Part shown: piece by piece, positions 1-7,199 of the stretch | How positions within the stretch are numbered: position 1 is the first letter of the stretch | Layout of the letters: every line of letters starts with the position of its first letter | Made by a program: the position numbers and the translations under genes | The notes under the pieces: generated by a model | Database searches by the model: none | Seen by the model: only the letters and a program-made list of their open reading frames with translations | What the model was told of the DNA's origin: nothing | Source: Symbiodinium natans | Lineage: Eukaryota > Sar > Dinophyceae > Suessiales > Symbiodiniaceae | Length of the DNA stretch: 27,500 nt | Direction of reading: 5' to 3' | Assembly (NCBI GenBank): GCA_905221605.1 | Contig: CAJNDS010002390.1 | Coordinates: forward strand, 808,613-836,112

Positions 1-7
1 CATACCT

Positions 8-85
8 TTCTAGTAGGGATTCTAGTATACAGGGTATACGAACCCATTTTTCTAGGGTTCATCTGGTCCCCAAGGCATGGCACCC
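8..85 (+). repeat. Dispersed repeat copy (CTAGTATAC / GGTTCATCTGGTCCCC type)
   Basis: A stretch with TTCTAGTATACAGGGTATA and GGGTTCATCTGGTCCCCAAGG recurs almost unchanged near 22430-22483. The CTAGTATAC end also recurs near 7573 and 25988, next to copies of the CCCAAAAGG...GAGCCTT repeat. It is probably a mobile-derived non-coding element. Confidence 0.55.
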
Positions 86-234
86 TTTGCCCTTCTGGAT
101 GGTTTTTTGTTTTTCAGCTGCTTTGTAATGCTAGCCCGAGCTTGCGGACTCCAGGGGGGCCTCAAATAATACCAAAACTATCCCTGTAGAGTCCCCGTAT
201 TTGCGTAGGCGCCCACAGTCTGACCCCATACCCT

Positions 235-340
235 GCACCCTAAACCCTAAACCCTATAAATCCGATAAGCCCTATAAACCCGATAAACCCCATTAACCCT
301 ATAAACCCTATAAACCCTGTAAACCCTAGACCCTTAACCC
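235..340 (-). repeat. Degenerate telomere-like array (CCCTAAA / CCCTATAAA)
   Basis: Units of CCCTAAA mixed with CCCTATAAA and CCCGATAAA. It lies immediately upstream of the first exon-like segment, with the C-rich strand on the plus strand. Confidence 0.85.
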
Positions 341-363
341 ATGCGGCCGCCCAGGAATTTCAG

Positions 364-437
364 ATGACGAGTTGGAGCAGTTGACACGGAGCCTGCGTCA
401 GGATACTGCCTTCCATGACGTGCAGAAGGGAAGCAAG
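364..437 (+). CDS. Candidate exon of the + strand membrane-protein gene
   Basis: An AATTTCAG acceptor precedes an open stretch reading DDELEQLTRSLRQDTAFHDV followed by QKGSK, an acidic and helical-looking peptide. The frame closes at a TAG at 444, where telomere-like TTTAGGG sequence begins. No GT donor is obvious; AAG|GC is the likeliest boundary. It is placed in the channel gene only because strand and spacing fit; a separate upstream gene is possible. Confidence 0.35.
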
Positions 438-599
438 GCCCTTTAGGGTGCTTTCTGGTCAGGGTTCAGGGGTTAGGGCTTGGGGGTTTCAATACATTCT
501 TCAAGTCGGGTTTATGAGAAATATAGGGTTTAGGAGCTGGGGGCGTAGGGTTTGGGAGCACTTTCTGTTGGGCCCGGGCTTCATTGCTATATCTTTCAG

Positions 600-698
600 T
601 TCAGTTCCTGCAAGTGCAAGGCTCTGAAATTCACGACCCACGATGCGACGTGCGGGCGAACGGTGGCCTGGGACTTCGTGCCCACCAATGGCGACTAG
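600..698 (+). CDS. Candidate exon, cysteine-containing
   Basis: Follows a TATCTTTCAG acceptor and reads CKCKALKFTTHDATCGRTVA then WDFVPTNGD before a TAG. The composition (CxC, TVAWDFVP) looks protein-like. The TAG may be a true terminus or lie just beyond a non-GT donor. A second frame from an ATG at 643 runs to an AGA|GTGGGC donor and would be in phase with the next exon, so the frame is unresolved. Confidence 0.3.
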   Translation, partial: FSSCKCKALKFTTHDATCGRTVAWDFVPTNGD

Positions 699-703
699 AA
701 CCC

Positions 704-810
704 AGAGTGGGCCCTTGTTCCCTTCTTGTTTCAGGGTTCAGGTTCCCCTAACAGCCCCTTGAAACCAATGAGGGTACCCTCTTTGTTCCTACGTTACTCT
801 TGGGTCACCC
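704..810 (+). repeat. Dispersed repeat family D, copy 1
   Basis: Starts near GAGTGGGCCCTTGTTCCC and ends near GTTACTCTTGGGTCACCC. Related copies lie at 3262-3358 (GGGTACCCTTTGTGTTCCTG, GTTACTCTTGGGCCACCC) and 18942-19047, with a partial one at 3405-3441. I did not find long terminal inverted repeats. Confidence 0.6.
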
Positions 811-811
811 G

Positions 812-886
812 AAACCCTAAACCCTAAACCCAAAGCCCTAAACCCTATCGGCCTAAACCCTAAACCCTCAACCCTAAACCCTCCTG
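812..886 (-). repeat. Telomere-like array (CCCTAAA)
   Basis: Interrupted CCCTAAA units ending a few bases before the acceptor of the exon starting at 894. Confidence 0.85.
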
Positions 887-893
887 GGTCTAG

Positions 894-985
894 GCGATGA
901 CTTCTCCTACGACTTCATCCCATTCCGTTCTGTCCTCGAGCTCGTGGGCGCGGAGCGTGGCTCCACCCAGGAAAGGGAGTCGTGG
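894..985 (+). CDS. Candidate exon of the + strand membrane-protein gene
   Basis: After a GGTCTAG acceptor the frame reads DDFSYDFIPFRSVLELVGAE and continues for about ten residues. The YDFIPFRSVLELVGA segment loosely resembles pre-transmembrane segments of protist polycystin-like channels, but I am not certain. Possible donors are CTC|GTGGGC (in phase with the exon at 1412) and TC|GTGGAT, so the true end may be earlier than given. Confidence 0.4.
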
Positions 986-1016
986 ATGTCTTCAGAGTAC
1001 CTTTTTGCCTCCTTTT

Positions 1017-1034
1017 GGGGGGGGGGGGGGGGGG
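1017..1034 (+). repeat. G homopolymer (18 G)
   Basis: Uninterrupted G run. It is one of several long G or C runs in the window; lengths may be affected by sequencing error. Confidence 0.9.
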
Positions 1035-1310
1035 AAGGGGAGTTGATTGTTGTTCCCTTGAAATACTACTGAAAACCTTAAACTGCCGCAAAGATTCAAG
1101 AGTCCAAGAACTACAGTAGCGAGCGGGGGCTTAGTATTGGATGGGTGGTCGACGGTGGGTTTCGCTCGCCAATACTTTAATTCATGAGGTCGCTCGCAAA
1201 CTCACTCCCTTATACTTACAGTATTAGTGCTCTCTTGACCTTATGACCTTAAATTTTTGGTACATCTGTGAGAACCTTTGTGGAAACACCCCATGAGAAG
1301 CTCCTTAGAA

Positions 1311-1405
1311 AACCCTAAACCCTAAACCCTAAACCCTAAACCCTAAACCCTAAACCCTAGACCCTAAACCCTAAACCCTATAAACGTTTAAACCCTAAAC
1401 CCTAA
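1311..1405 (-). repeat. Telomere-like array (CCCTAAA)
   Basis: About a dozen near-perfect units with one CCCTAGA variant and a short break. It ends just before the GGCAG acceptor of the exon at 1412. Confidence 0.95.
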
Positions 1406-1411
1406 AGGCAG

Positions 1412-1572
1412 GTTGTGCTGGGGACCCAGGAGGACCTTCACCTGCTGAAGAAGAAGCTCTTCAGGAACGCCGGTGCGTGCAACGCGGCGAGGATTCTGAA
1501 GCGCATGTTTCCGGCAATCAAGGGCTTCATCGTCGAGCTCCTGCTTCTGTCCCTACACGCTCAGAATGCGAG
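1412..1572 (+). CDS. Candidate exon, basic/hydrophobic segment
   Basis: Acceptor GGCAG, phase 0. It includes EDLHLLKKKLFRNAGACNAA, then RILKRMFPAIKGFIVELLLL and SLHAQNAR. The end chosen is GCGAG|GTTGAC; the frame stays open to a TGA at 1625. The basic cluster followed by a leucine-rich stretch could be a membrane-proximal helix. CCCTAAA lies directly upstream and TTTAGGG directly downstream. I recognise no specific family; membership in the channel gene is inferred from strand and position. Confidence 0.4.
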
Positions 1573-1634
1573 GTTGACTCAAGACCAGGCGCTCGATGAA
1601 ACCGGCTGGCCTCTGTGCCATGCCTGACATTTGA

Positions 1635-1680
1635 GGTTTAGGGTTTAGGGTTCAGGGTTCAGGGTTTAGGGTTGAGGGTT
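1635..1680 (+). repeat. Telomere-like array (TTTAGGG)
   Basis: TTTAGGG/TTCAGGG units just downstream of the preceding exon-like segment, opposite in orientation to the array on its other side. Confidence 0.9.
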
Positions 1681-1756
1681 TCCGTGGTTTGCGCTTGAGC
1701 CTGGGGTGGTTTATAAGTTCGGCTAGAGGCAGTGCGGAGCCTCAACCTTGAATCTC

Positions 1757-1895
1757 CTAAACCCTAAACCCTAAACCCTAAACCCTAAACACTAAACCCT
1801 AAACCCCAAACCCTAAACCCTAAACCCTAAACCCTAAACCCTAAACCCTAAACCCTAAACCCTAAACCCTAAACCCTAAACCCAAACCCCCAAAC
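1757..1895 (-). repeat. Telomere-like array (CCCTAAA)
   Basis: A long run of CCCTAAA with CACTAAA and CCCCAAA variants, followed by degenerate C-rich derivatives to about 2270 (CCCCAAA, CCCTACA, CCCCAAG). Confidence 0.95.
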
Positions 1896-2266
1896 CCCCA
1901 AACTCGCAAGCAACCCGTGAGCCTTCCACGCAGTCTTCGGAGCCCTACAGGCACCCCCCCCTGTCCCGAAACCGTAATCCCCTTAAACCCCAAAAGATAA
2001 TCATAACTTGGGTGTTCTCAAGGGGCCTTAGAAGAAGTACTAGTATAAATCGCCCCTTTAAAGAAACCAAAAGATAGGTAAACCCCAAAAAAGGCACATG
2101 CTGATCTCTGAAGCTTCAATCACAATCCCTCACCAACCCCAAACCCTACCACCCTGTTCAACCCCAAGCCCGGCAAACCTTGAAAAGCCCCTAAGCCTAC
2201 AAACCCTAAACAGCCCCAAGCCCTCCAAACCTATAAACCCTAAACCCGAAAACCCCAATTAAACAG

Positions 2267-2342
2267 CCGAGGTTCCGGCTGGCAATGCAGGCCTTCAAGA
2301 CGTACCGGCTGGGGGACAGGCGCTGCGAATCCCTACTTGAAG
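2267..2342 (+). CDS. Candidate exon, arginine-rich segment
   Basis: Acceptor AATTAAACAG and donor GAAG|GTTGCA. The phase-0 frame reads PRFRLAMQAFKTYRLGDRRC then ESLLEG. The amphipathic basic composition looks protein-like. It lies between degenerate CCCTAAA-derived sequence and G-rich TTTGGGG/TTAGGG sequence. A shadow reading on the minus strand is less protein-like. No family is recognised. Confidence 0.4.
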
Positions 2343-2399
2343 GTTGCAAGCAGGGTTTGGGGTTTCGGGCTTGAGGCTTAGGGCGTAGGGGGCGGTGAA

Positions 2400-2486
2400 G
2401 GTTCATGGGTAGTACTAAGTAGGTTGAGAAGCGCATTAAACAAGGTTGTAATTACTTAGAACTCCACTTAGAACTACCCATGAACC
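2400..2486. mobile_element. MITE-like element family C, 87 bp, with 23-bp terminal inverted repeats
   Basis: Left end GGTTCATGGGTAGTACTAAG, right end the complement of GGTTCATGGGTAGTTCTAAG; nearly perfect arms around a 41-bp core. Fragments of the same arm occur at 13400 (GGTTCATGAGTAGTTA), 19381 (TACCCATGAACC) and 25775 (GGTTCATGGCAGTTA). It lies about 60 bp downstream of the donor of the exon ending at 2342. Confidence 0.75.
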
Positions 2487-2519
2487 TCCAAGTTAGTCCC
2501 ACAAGGCTTTTCTTTTCTT

Positions 2520-2725
2520 TCTTGAGGTTTGGGCTTTATAGGGTTTTCGGACGTGGGCTTGGGGTCGTATAGGGTGGTCTTGGGCTTTGGGTGAAGGCTT
2601 TGTAGGGCTTGCTAAGGGTGGTATAGGGTGAGGTGGTGGTGACGTGGGCTTAGGGTTTTATAGGGCGGTCTAGGGTTTGGGTTCAGGCCTGGCAGGGCTT
2701 AGGGTGGTATAGGGTGCGGGGGTCT
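2520..2725 (+). repeat. Degenerate G-rich telomere-like sequence
   Basis: Scattered GGGTTTATAGGG, GGGCTTAGGG and GGTATAGGG units, apparently decayed TTTAGGG repeats. No coding segment was seen. Confidence 0.6.
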
Positions 2726-2734
2726 TCGGGCAGC

Positions 2735-3000
2735 TACATGGGCCTTAATATGGTCCCTTGCCTCTTTTCAAGGGTTCTGAAGCATGGGCCCTTGGGTTGC
2801 ATGGGGTATATAAGGGGTTTGTAAGGGGTCAGCGGTCAGCTTTGAAGGGGCCCATACTAATCAGCCATGCAAGTACCCTTAGAGCGGGATGGGCTTTGGC
2901 TTGCAGTGCGAATCCAAAGCCCGCTGGTCATAAAGCCTAGAACTAACTAGCCTAAGCCGATCGACTTGCCAGGCAGATAGCGATCTTATACTTCCAGGAA
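2735..3000. other. Non-coding stretch with a repeat-like segment
   Basis: Contains ATGGTCCCTTGCCTC and GGGTTCTGAAGCAT, which resemble 24780-24850 (ATGGTCCCTTGTTTG, GGGTTCTTGAAGCAT), so part of it is a dispersed repeat. No convincing exon. Confidence 0.4.
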
Positions 3001-3011
3001 CCCAGGAGTCG

Positions 3012-3118
3012 GGGTTTAGGGTTTAGGGTTTAGGGTTTAGGGTTTAGGGTCTAGGGTTTAGGGTTTAGGGTCTAGGGTCTAGGGTTTAGGGTTTAGGGTT
3101 TAGGGTTTAGGGTTTAGG
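3012..3118 (+). repeat. Telomere-like array (TTTAGGG)
   Basis: About 15 units, a few with TCTAGGG. Confidence 0.95.
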
Positions 3119-3261
3119 GAAGCCTTCTAAGCCCTGGAGGTACAGGGCTACTTCAGTGGTAATCCAACGCTCCGGATGTACAAACGCAGAAGTTAACCAC
3201 CCGAAAAGTCACAGACTAAGCGCTCAAACCTGGGCTCTGCACGAGAGCTTTATCTAGGACC

Positions 3262-3358
3262 CATCATTCCCTTTTTGGGGTGGTTTAGGTTCCCTTCCAA
3301 GCTCCTGTTATCCAGAAAGGGTACCCTTTGTGTTCCTGGGTTACTCTTGGGCCACCCT
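3262..3358 (+). repeat. Dispersed repeat family D, copy 2
   Basis: Shares GGTTTAGGTTCCC, AAAGGGTACCCTTTGTGTTC and GTTACTCTTGGGCCACCC with copy 1 at 704-810. A partial copy lies at 3405-3441. CCCTAAA units follow directly. Confidence 0.6.
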
Positions 3359-3528
3359 AAACCCTAAACCCTATATAAACCCTAAACCCTAAACCTTGAC
3401 CCTCAGGGGTCCTTTTTGTTCCTACCAGGGTTACTCTTGGGTCTAGTGAAGACCTCGGCCTTAAGCCTTCGTTCAAGTGTGGCTCTGTGAATCTCTCAGG
3501 TTTAGCATCGAGTGGCTAAGAGTTGAGG

Positions 3529-3597
3529 TTCAGGGTTTAGGGTTTAGGGTTTAGGGTTGAGGGTTTGGGGTTTAGGGTTTAGGGTTTAGGGTCTAGC
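3529..3597 (+). repeat. Telomere-like array (TTTAGGG)
   Basis: TTTAGGG units with TTGAGGG, TTTGGGG and TCTAGGG variants. The strand composition then flips to CCCTCAA units at 3620-3690, upstream of the next exon. Confidence 0.9.
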
Positions 3598-3707
3598 CCC
3601 ATGAATGTTATGCGCCTTAGTCCCCTAAACCCTCAACCCTCAACCCTGAGCCTCAACCCTCAACCCCCAACCCCCATCCCCAGTCACTCAGGGGTGGAGT
3701 CTTCCAG

Positions 3708-4009
3708 AACCCCCTCGACTTCCTGCGCAGAGACGCCGCCCAGTGTGGGACTGGGTCGGAACTGGACAAAGCCTTCTTGGCTGCCGCGCGGGATGTGCAC
3801 ACCTTGTATGACGATGCCTGTGTCTGCTTGCCGCGTGATTTCCTGGAGCGCGTGGTCAGAATTCTCTGGTATCTGTTCCTGGTGGCCCTGTCATTGGGTT
3901 CTCTCGTTCTCTTGGTCCTAGCAAACAGGGAGCTGGATCTCTCGCAGAGAGGCTGTGAAACGGACTCCTGTTTGTGCAACGATTGCAATCAGGAACTCTG
4001 GGCGAAATG
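3708..4009 (+). CDS. Exon of a putative polycystin-like channel, with a transmembrane segment
   Basis: Acceptor GTCTTCCAG, donor AAATG|GTGGCT. It encodes about 100 residues: a hydrophilic part (DFLRRDAAQCGTGSELDKAF), then a clear membrane helix within RILWYLFLVALSLGSLVLLV, then a cysteine cluster (CETDSCLCNDC). Exon length 302 nt leaves 2 nt, and joining to 4214-4276 and 4421-4629 keeps one open frame through two GT-AG introns. The family link rests mainly on downstream exons; this helix could be S1 of the channel. A minus-strand overlap is a shadow. Confidence 0.6.
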
Positions 4010-4021
4010 GTGGCTAGAGGC

Positions 4022-4107
4022 TTAGTAGTAAAGTAGGTAACCTTTAACCTTTTTGGAGTAATTATCATACCCTTAATACTTAATATCCCAAAGGTTCACC
4101 TGTAGTT
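4022..4107 (+). mobile_element. Intronic dispersed element, family G, copy 1
   Basis: Begins with CTTAGTAGTAAAGTAGGTAA and shares CCTTTAACC..TTGGAG..TAATCAT-like sequence with 6730-6806. Its ends are weakly inverted (TAGGTAACCTTT versus the complement of AAAGGTTCACCTGTA). It sits just inside the intron after the exon ending at 4009. Confidence 0.55.
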
Positions 4108-4123
4108 CCCCTAGGATACTGGA

Positions 4124-4205
4124 CAAACCCTAAACCCTAAACCCTAAACCCTAAACCCTAAACCCTAAACCCTAAACCCTAAGCCCAAACCCCAAAGCCC
4201 TAAAC
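4124..4205 (-). repeat. Telomere-like array (CCCTAAA)
   Basis: About nine clean units plus variants. It fills the 3' half of the intron and ends just before the exon at 4214. Confidence 0.95.
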
Positions 4206-4213
4206 CAACTAAG

Positions 4214-4276
4214 GAGGGGCAAGGATCCATCTGCCACTACGGGCAGCATGAGGTCGAGCGCTGCAGGATCAGACTC
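4214..4276 (+). CDS. Short exon of the putative channel gene
   Basis: 63 nt between a CTAAG acceptor and a CTC|GTAGTG donor. In the frame forced by its neighbours it reads RGKDPSATTGSMRSSAAGSD plus S, a low-complexity linker. Another frame (EGQGSICHYGQHEVERC...) is also open and looks more structured, so the frame assignment depends on the phases of 3708-4009 and 4421-4629, which agree with the linker reading. Confidence 0.45.
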
Positions 4277-4314
4277 GTAGTGCGCATCGGGAGGAGTGCT
4301 GCGTTTCTATCTTC

Positions 4315-4415
4315 CTCCCCTTGGGAGTTCTTCTTGATTTTTGTTTATGTAAAACCCAAGAAGGATATTAAGGATATTAAGAAATAATATTTTTAAATCA
4401 AGGTTCTAAGGGGAG
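4315..4415. mobile_element. Introner-like inverted-repeat element family B, copy 1
   Basis: About 100 bp starting CTCCCCTTGGGA and ending with the complement of CTCCCCTTAGAACC. The core GTTTATGTAAAACCCAAGAAG..GATATTAA recurs at 7468-7554 (AATATAAACCCCAAGAGGAT). It occupies most of the 144-nt intron 4277-4420, and its right end lies five bases before the splice acceptor (GGGGAG then TACAG|exon). Confidence 0.75.
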
Positions 4416-4420
4416 TACAG

Positions 4421-4629
4421 GTTTCTCTCCGTCTTCGTTATGTCGTTGGCCCGACACTGCTGGCCGGAGCACGACATTCTGCACACGTTGGTCTTGGGGG
4501 CTGCCGCGCTCCACTCACTCTCGCACATCTCGGATCTCTGGACAAACTCCTCCGTGTTCATGTCCTGCTATTTTCTGGACCTGGCCGATTTTCTTGGCTT
4601 AGTCGCTTCTCTGCTGGTCGTCGTCCGCG
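4421..4629 (+). CDS. Exon of a putative polycystin-like channel, transmembrane region
   Basis: Acceptor GAGTACAG, donor CGCG|GTAGTA. The 69-residue frame includes EHDILHTLVLGAAALHSLSH and then CYFLDLADFLGLVASLLVVV. The second segment resembles the start of a polycystin (PKD2 family) helix, where Y-F-x-D-x-x-[ND]-x-L/F-x-L is typical. Two helices are likely. The frame continues by phase into the exon at 5740 (G + AA gives Glu). These channels conduct cations, often Ca2+, in ciliary, ER or plasma membranes; the function here is inferred from family only. Confidence 0.65.
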
Positions 4630-4717
4630 GTAGTACCCAGCCCATGCTCCAGATTCCAGTCTTACGAGCTGGGCCGCTGAAGTGCGATACTTGGTTATCC
4701 AGTGGCATTGCTTTTCC

Positions 4718-4785
4718 TTGGGGATGATAATAGGGGGTACCGGAATCCCTATTAAGAACTGTTAGTATAAGGGTGAACATCCCAA
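4718..4785. mobile_element. MITE-like element family A, copy 1 (5' arm truncated)
   Basis: The right arm (AATCCCTATTAAGAACTGTT and GAACATCCCAA) matches the right arms at 12540-12595 and 18505-18551. The left arm is reduced to TTGGGGATGATAATAG. It lies in the intron after the exon ending at 4629. Confidence 0.7.
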
Positions 4786-4872
4786 GTTTGCCGGTTTTTG
4801 TTTATGGGTTCCTTTCTCAACAAACAACATAAAGGGAGTCATGCTCGGACCCCAAAGGATGTACCCCTAAGT

Positions 4873-4984
4873 TAGGGTTTAGGGTTTAGGGTTTAGGGTT
4901 TAGGGTTTAGGGTTTAGGGTTTAGGGTTTAGGGTTTAGGGTTTAGGGTTTAGGGTTTAGGGTTTAGGGTTTAGGGTTTAGGGTT
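4873..4984 (+). repeat. Perfect telomere-like array (TTTAGGG, about 16 units)
   Basis: 112 bp of uninterrupted TTTAGGG, in the 5' half of the intron 4630-5739. Confidence 0.97.
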
Positions 4985-5097
4985 CCCAAGCCCAAGGGTG
5001 CAACCTTACCTGAAGAAGCCAACCCCTATTTTTGTAGGTCCTTCTTATCAAACCCCCCTATAGGCTATAGGATGTCTCAGGTACCTACCAAAAGCCC

Positions 5098-5127
5098 TCA
5101 ACCCTAAACCCTAAACCCTAAACCCTC
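5098..5127 (-). repeat. Short telomere-like array (CCCTAAA)
   Basis: Four units, opposite in orientation to the array at 4873 within the same presumed intron. Confidence 0.9.
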
Positions 5128-5160
5128 TCTGTCATGTGTTTTTTTGTTCAACCTTATAGG

Positions 5161-5475
5161 CCGTCCGGACCCTCTCGGGACCAATGTTCTTAGCCATCCG
5201 GACCCTCTCGTGACCAATGTTCTTAGCCATCCGGACCCTCCGGGACCAATGATCTTAGCCACCCGGACCCTCTAGGGACCAATGTTCTTAGCCACCCGGA
5301 CCCTGTCGGGACCAATGCTCTTAGCCACCCGGACCCTGAGTGACCAATGTTCTTAGCCATCCGGACCCTCGGGACCAAAGTTCTTAGCATCCGGACCCTT
5401 GTGGGACCAATGTTCTTAGCCACCCAGACCTCCGGGACCAATGTTCTTAGCTATCCGGACCCTCCGGGACCACTG
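5161..5475 (+). repeat. Minisatellite, about 28-31 bp unit
   Basis: About ten or eleven diverged copies of a unit containing GGGACCAATGTTCTTAGCCA followed by TCCGGACCCTC. Unit length varies by 1-3 bp through small indels. It is open for 73 codons on the minus strand only because of the repeat; I do not consider it coding. It lies within the presumed intron 4630-5739. Confidence 0.9.
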
Positions 5476-5685
5476 TAACTCCGAGGCTGGGGGACCAATG
5501 TTAGGGGGGACCTTGCTTTGCTTTTGTTGAAGGAATTACTGAGCAACTGAAGCGCCACGGGGCAATGAAGACCCTTTCTTTACTTGATGTTATGGGATTC
5601 TTTGGGCGGGTGGGTTTTTGTCTAAGTCTACGCCCTGCAAGCGCGACTAGAACTGCTCGATCCGGAGCGACTGAACCTTAAGCCC

Positions 5686-5727
5686 TAGACCCTAAACCCT
5701 AAACCCTAAACCCTAAACCCTAAACCG
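5686..5727 (-). repeat. Telomere-like array (CCCTAAA)
   Basis: Six units ending 12 bp before the exon start at 5740. Confidence 0.95.
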
Positions 5728-5739
5728 GGTTCAAGGTAG

Positions 5740-5826
5740 AATCCCATGATACCAAGGACATCCTGGGGGCGACCGGGTTCTTTTACCTCAGCATCCTGCT
5801 GGCCCGGCACGCAGACTCAAGCTGCG
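5740..5826 (+). CDS. Exon of a putative polycystin-like channel, one transmembrane helix
   Basis: Acceptor CAAGGTAG, donor TGCG|GTTTGG; 87 nt. It reads SHDTKDILGATGFFYLSILL then ARHADSSC, with a hydrophobic helix in the middle. The incoming phase (1 nt left from the exon ending at 4629) fits exactly. CCCTAAA flanks it upstream and TTTAGGG downstream. The outgoing phase does not match the exon at 6280, so one more small exon or a different boundary is missing between them. Confidence 0.55.
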
Positions 5827-5827
5827 G

Positions 5828-5902
5828 TTTGGGGTTTAGGGTTTCGGGTTTAGGGTTTCGGGTTTAGGGTTTAGGGTTTAGGGTTTAGGGTTTAGGGTTT
5901 AG
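5828..5902 (+). repeat. Telomere-like array (TTTAGGG)
   Basis: TTTAGGG/TTTCGGG units beginning immediately at the donor of the exon ending at 5826, opposite to the array at 5686-5727. Confidence 0.95.
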
Positions 5903-5999
5903 ACCTTCATGACCCAGAGGGTCGACGCTTAGTACTACTACAACGTATATGCCAGTACTACAAGTGGACCCTTGGGGTGAAGCAATTTGAGCCTGAAGC

Positions 6000-6110
6000 C
6001 CTTAAACCCTAAACCCTAACCTTCAACCCCAGAACCCTAACGCCTCAACCCTAATTAAACCCTCAACCTTTAAACCCTCAACCCGAAACCCCGAACCCTA
6101 CACCGTCCCC
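6000..6110 (-). repeat. Degenerate telomere-like array (CCCTAAA)
   Basis: CCCTAAA, CCCTCAA, CCCTAATTAAA and CCCGAAA variants. Part of the intron upstream of the exon at 6280. Confidence 0.75.
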
Positions 6111-6279
6111 GGGATCCTAATCAATGTTGGGTTGGGGCTTCGGTGCGTTTTTAAATGCTTTTCTGTGGGCTTCTCTGGGTTTGGTGAATTCCGCGAGGAC
6201 AGGTTCAGGGTTTAGGTTTTCGGGTTTAGGGCCTATAGGGCTTAGGTACTGAGACCTGGCATCCATCCGGGGGCCCCAG

Positions 6280-6379
6280 GTATGGCACCTCGATCAGATA
6301 TTTGGACCTCGTCTTTCAGCACCATCACTTCTTCAATGCCGCCTGCATCGTTGCGAACACCTGCCTCTTTGATCTGAAG
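6280..6379 (+). CDS. Exon of a putative polycystin-like channel, S3-S4 region
   Basis: Acceptor GGGGCCCCAG. The frame reads YGTSIRYLDLVFQHHHFFNA then ACIVANTCLFDLK before a TAG. The pattern W/F-Q-x-x-x-F-N-x-A-x-x-x-x-x-x-x-x-x-F-x-L/F-K resembles the corresponding part of PKD2 proteins (QxxxNxxA...KLFKF). No GT donor follows; ending at AAG joins in phase 0 to the exon at 6514, which implies a non-canonical donor. Alternative GT donors inside would remove the conserved-looking tail. Confidence 0.5.
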
Positions 6380-6383
6380 CCAT

Positions 6384-6452
6384 AGGGTCTAGGGTTTAGG
6401 GTTTGGGGTTTGAAAATTAGGGTCAAGGGTTTAGGGTCAAGGGTTTAGGGTT
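6384..6452 (+). repeat. Telomere-like repeats (TTTAGGG, degenerate)
   Basis: TCTAGGG, TTTAGGG, TTTGGGG and GTCAAGGG variants downstream of the exon ending at 6379. Confidence 0.8.
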
Positions 6453-6513
6453 TACTGTAACGGTGGCTAACGGTGCGGATTCAGGGCTTTCGAGTTCGGG
6501 GCATAGGGTTCAG

Positions 6514-6652
6514 GAACTGGAACCCTGTACGCCAGGCTTAGCCTCACTTGCACTGCTCGTCAGCAACGTGCCGCAGATCAGGGGCATTGTGATCTGGAAT
6601 TGGCTGGTTCAACTGCTCTGGTGTCTTGGCGGCAGGCTCTTTTGCATGTGGG
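6514..6652 (+). CDS. Exon of a putative polycystin-like channel, S4-S5 region
   Basis: Acceptor GGGTTCAG, phase 0. It reads ELEPCTPGLASLALLVSNVP then QIRGIVIWNWLVQLLWCLGG and RLF. The P-x-L-x-x-L-x-x-x-V start followed by a long hydrophobic helix is what the S4-S5 linker and S5 of polycystins look like (PRLxxLTxTLxxA...). The donor GG|GTGTGG is tentative and leaves a phase that does not fit the next exon, so the 3' boundary is uncertain. Confidence 0.5.
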
Positions 6653-6729
6653 GTGTGGGGTTTAGGGCTTAGGGCTTAGGACCCCTTCTCATCTTTTTCC
6701 TTTGGGAAACTGTACTGAGCCTCCAAGGT

Positions 6730-6806
6730 CTTAGTAGAGTAAGCAACCTTCAGCCTTATTGGAGGCATTCTAATCATCCGAAAGATTAACCTTTAGTTTC
6801 AACTAA
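6730..6806 (+). mobile_element. Dispersed element family G, copy 2
   Basis: CTTAGTAGAGTAAGCAACCT, TTGGAGGCATTCTAATCAT and TTAACCTTTAGTTTC align with 4022-4107. It lies in the intron after the exon ending near 6652. Confidence 0.55.
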
Positions 6807-6838
6807 GCTTTGTCATAGTGGGGTAACACTTCGCACTC

Positions 6839-7040
6839 TTAAGGGTACTTAAACACAAGAAGGAATAGCAATTCAAGTTTTTAGTACTATCCCAGCCATG
6901 AACTAGAGGTGTATTGTTTACAATGTTAAGGGCACTTAAACACAACAAGGGATGTTTACATTTTTAAGGGCACTTAAACACAACAAGGGATAGAAATTCT
7001 AGTTTTTGATGCTGCCCCACTAGAGGTGCATTGTTGTGGG
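6839..7040 (+). repeat. Local duplications (TTAAGGGCACTTAAACACAA units)
   Basis: Three copies of TTAAGGGNACTTAAACACAA followed by AAGG(G)AT occur at about 6839, 6926 and 6966. The flanking motif ACTAGAGGTG(T/C)ATTGTT is present twice (6903 and 7019). The block was probably made by nested tandem duplication inside an intron. Confidence 0.8.
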
Positions 7041-7047
7041 TGTGCAG

Positions 7048-7128
7048 CTCTACGTGGGCACAGTCTCTCAACCGGGATCCTTCTCTCACTGGAGCTTTCT
7101 GGCCAACATCTTCAAGTCGATCCTGGGA
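7048..7128 (+). CDS. Exon of a putative polycystin-like channel, pore-helix region
   Basis: Acceptor GGGTGTGCAG. It reads LYVGTVSQPGSFSHWSFLAN then IFKSILG, which matches the form of the polycystin pore helix and selectivity-filter entry (F-S-x-x-x-x-[SA]-x-x-x-x-F-[RK]-x-I-L-G, with D usual next). The exon runs into a 14-C homopolymer and CCCTAAA repeats; no GT donor is visible, so its end is uncertain. The expected following S6 segment was not found between here and 7490. Confidence 0.5.
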
Positions 7129-7192
7129 CCCCCCCCCCCCCCTAAACCCTAAACCCTAAACCCTAAACCCCAAACCCTAAACCCTAAACCCT
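7129..7192 (-). repeat. C homopolymer followed by CCCTAAA array
   Basis: 14 C then about seven CCCTAAA units with one CCCCAAA. Confidence 0.95.
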
Positions 7193-7199
7193 CCTACAA

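Noticed and set aside
1412-1627. A FANCD2-like or other named-family assignment
   Set aside because: Considered because of leucine/lysine-rich similarity, but no distinctive motif supports it.
3653-4068. Minus-strand frames opposite the channel exon
   Set aside because: Shadow frames; the plus strand has the membrane helix, splice sites and phase agreement.
5223-5441. Minus-strand 72-codon frame with VRMAKNIG-like repeats
   Set aside because: Follows the minisatellite unit, breaks with its indels, and lies in a presumed intron.
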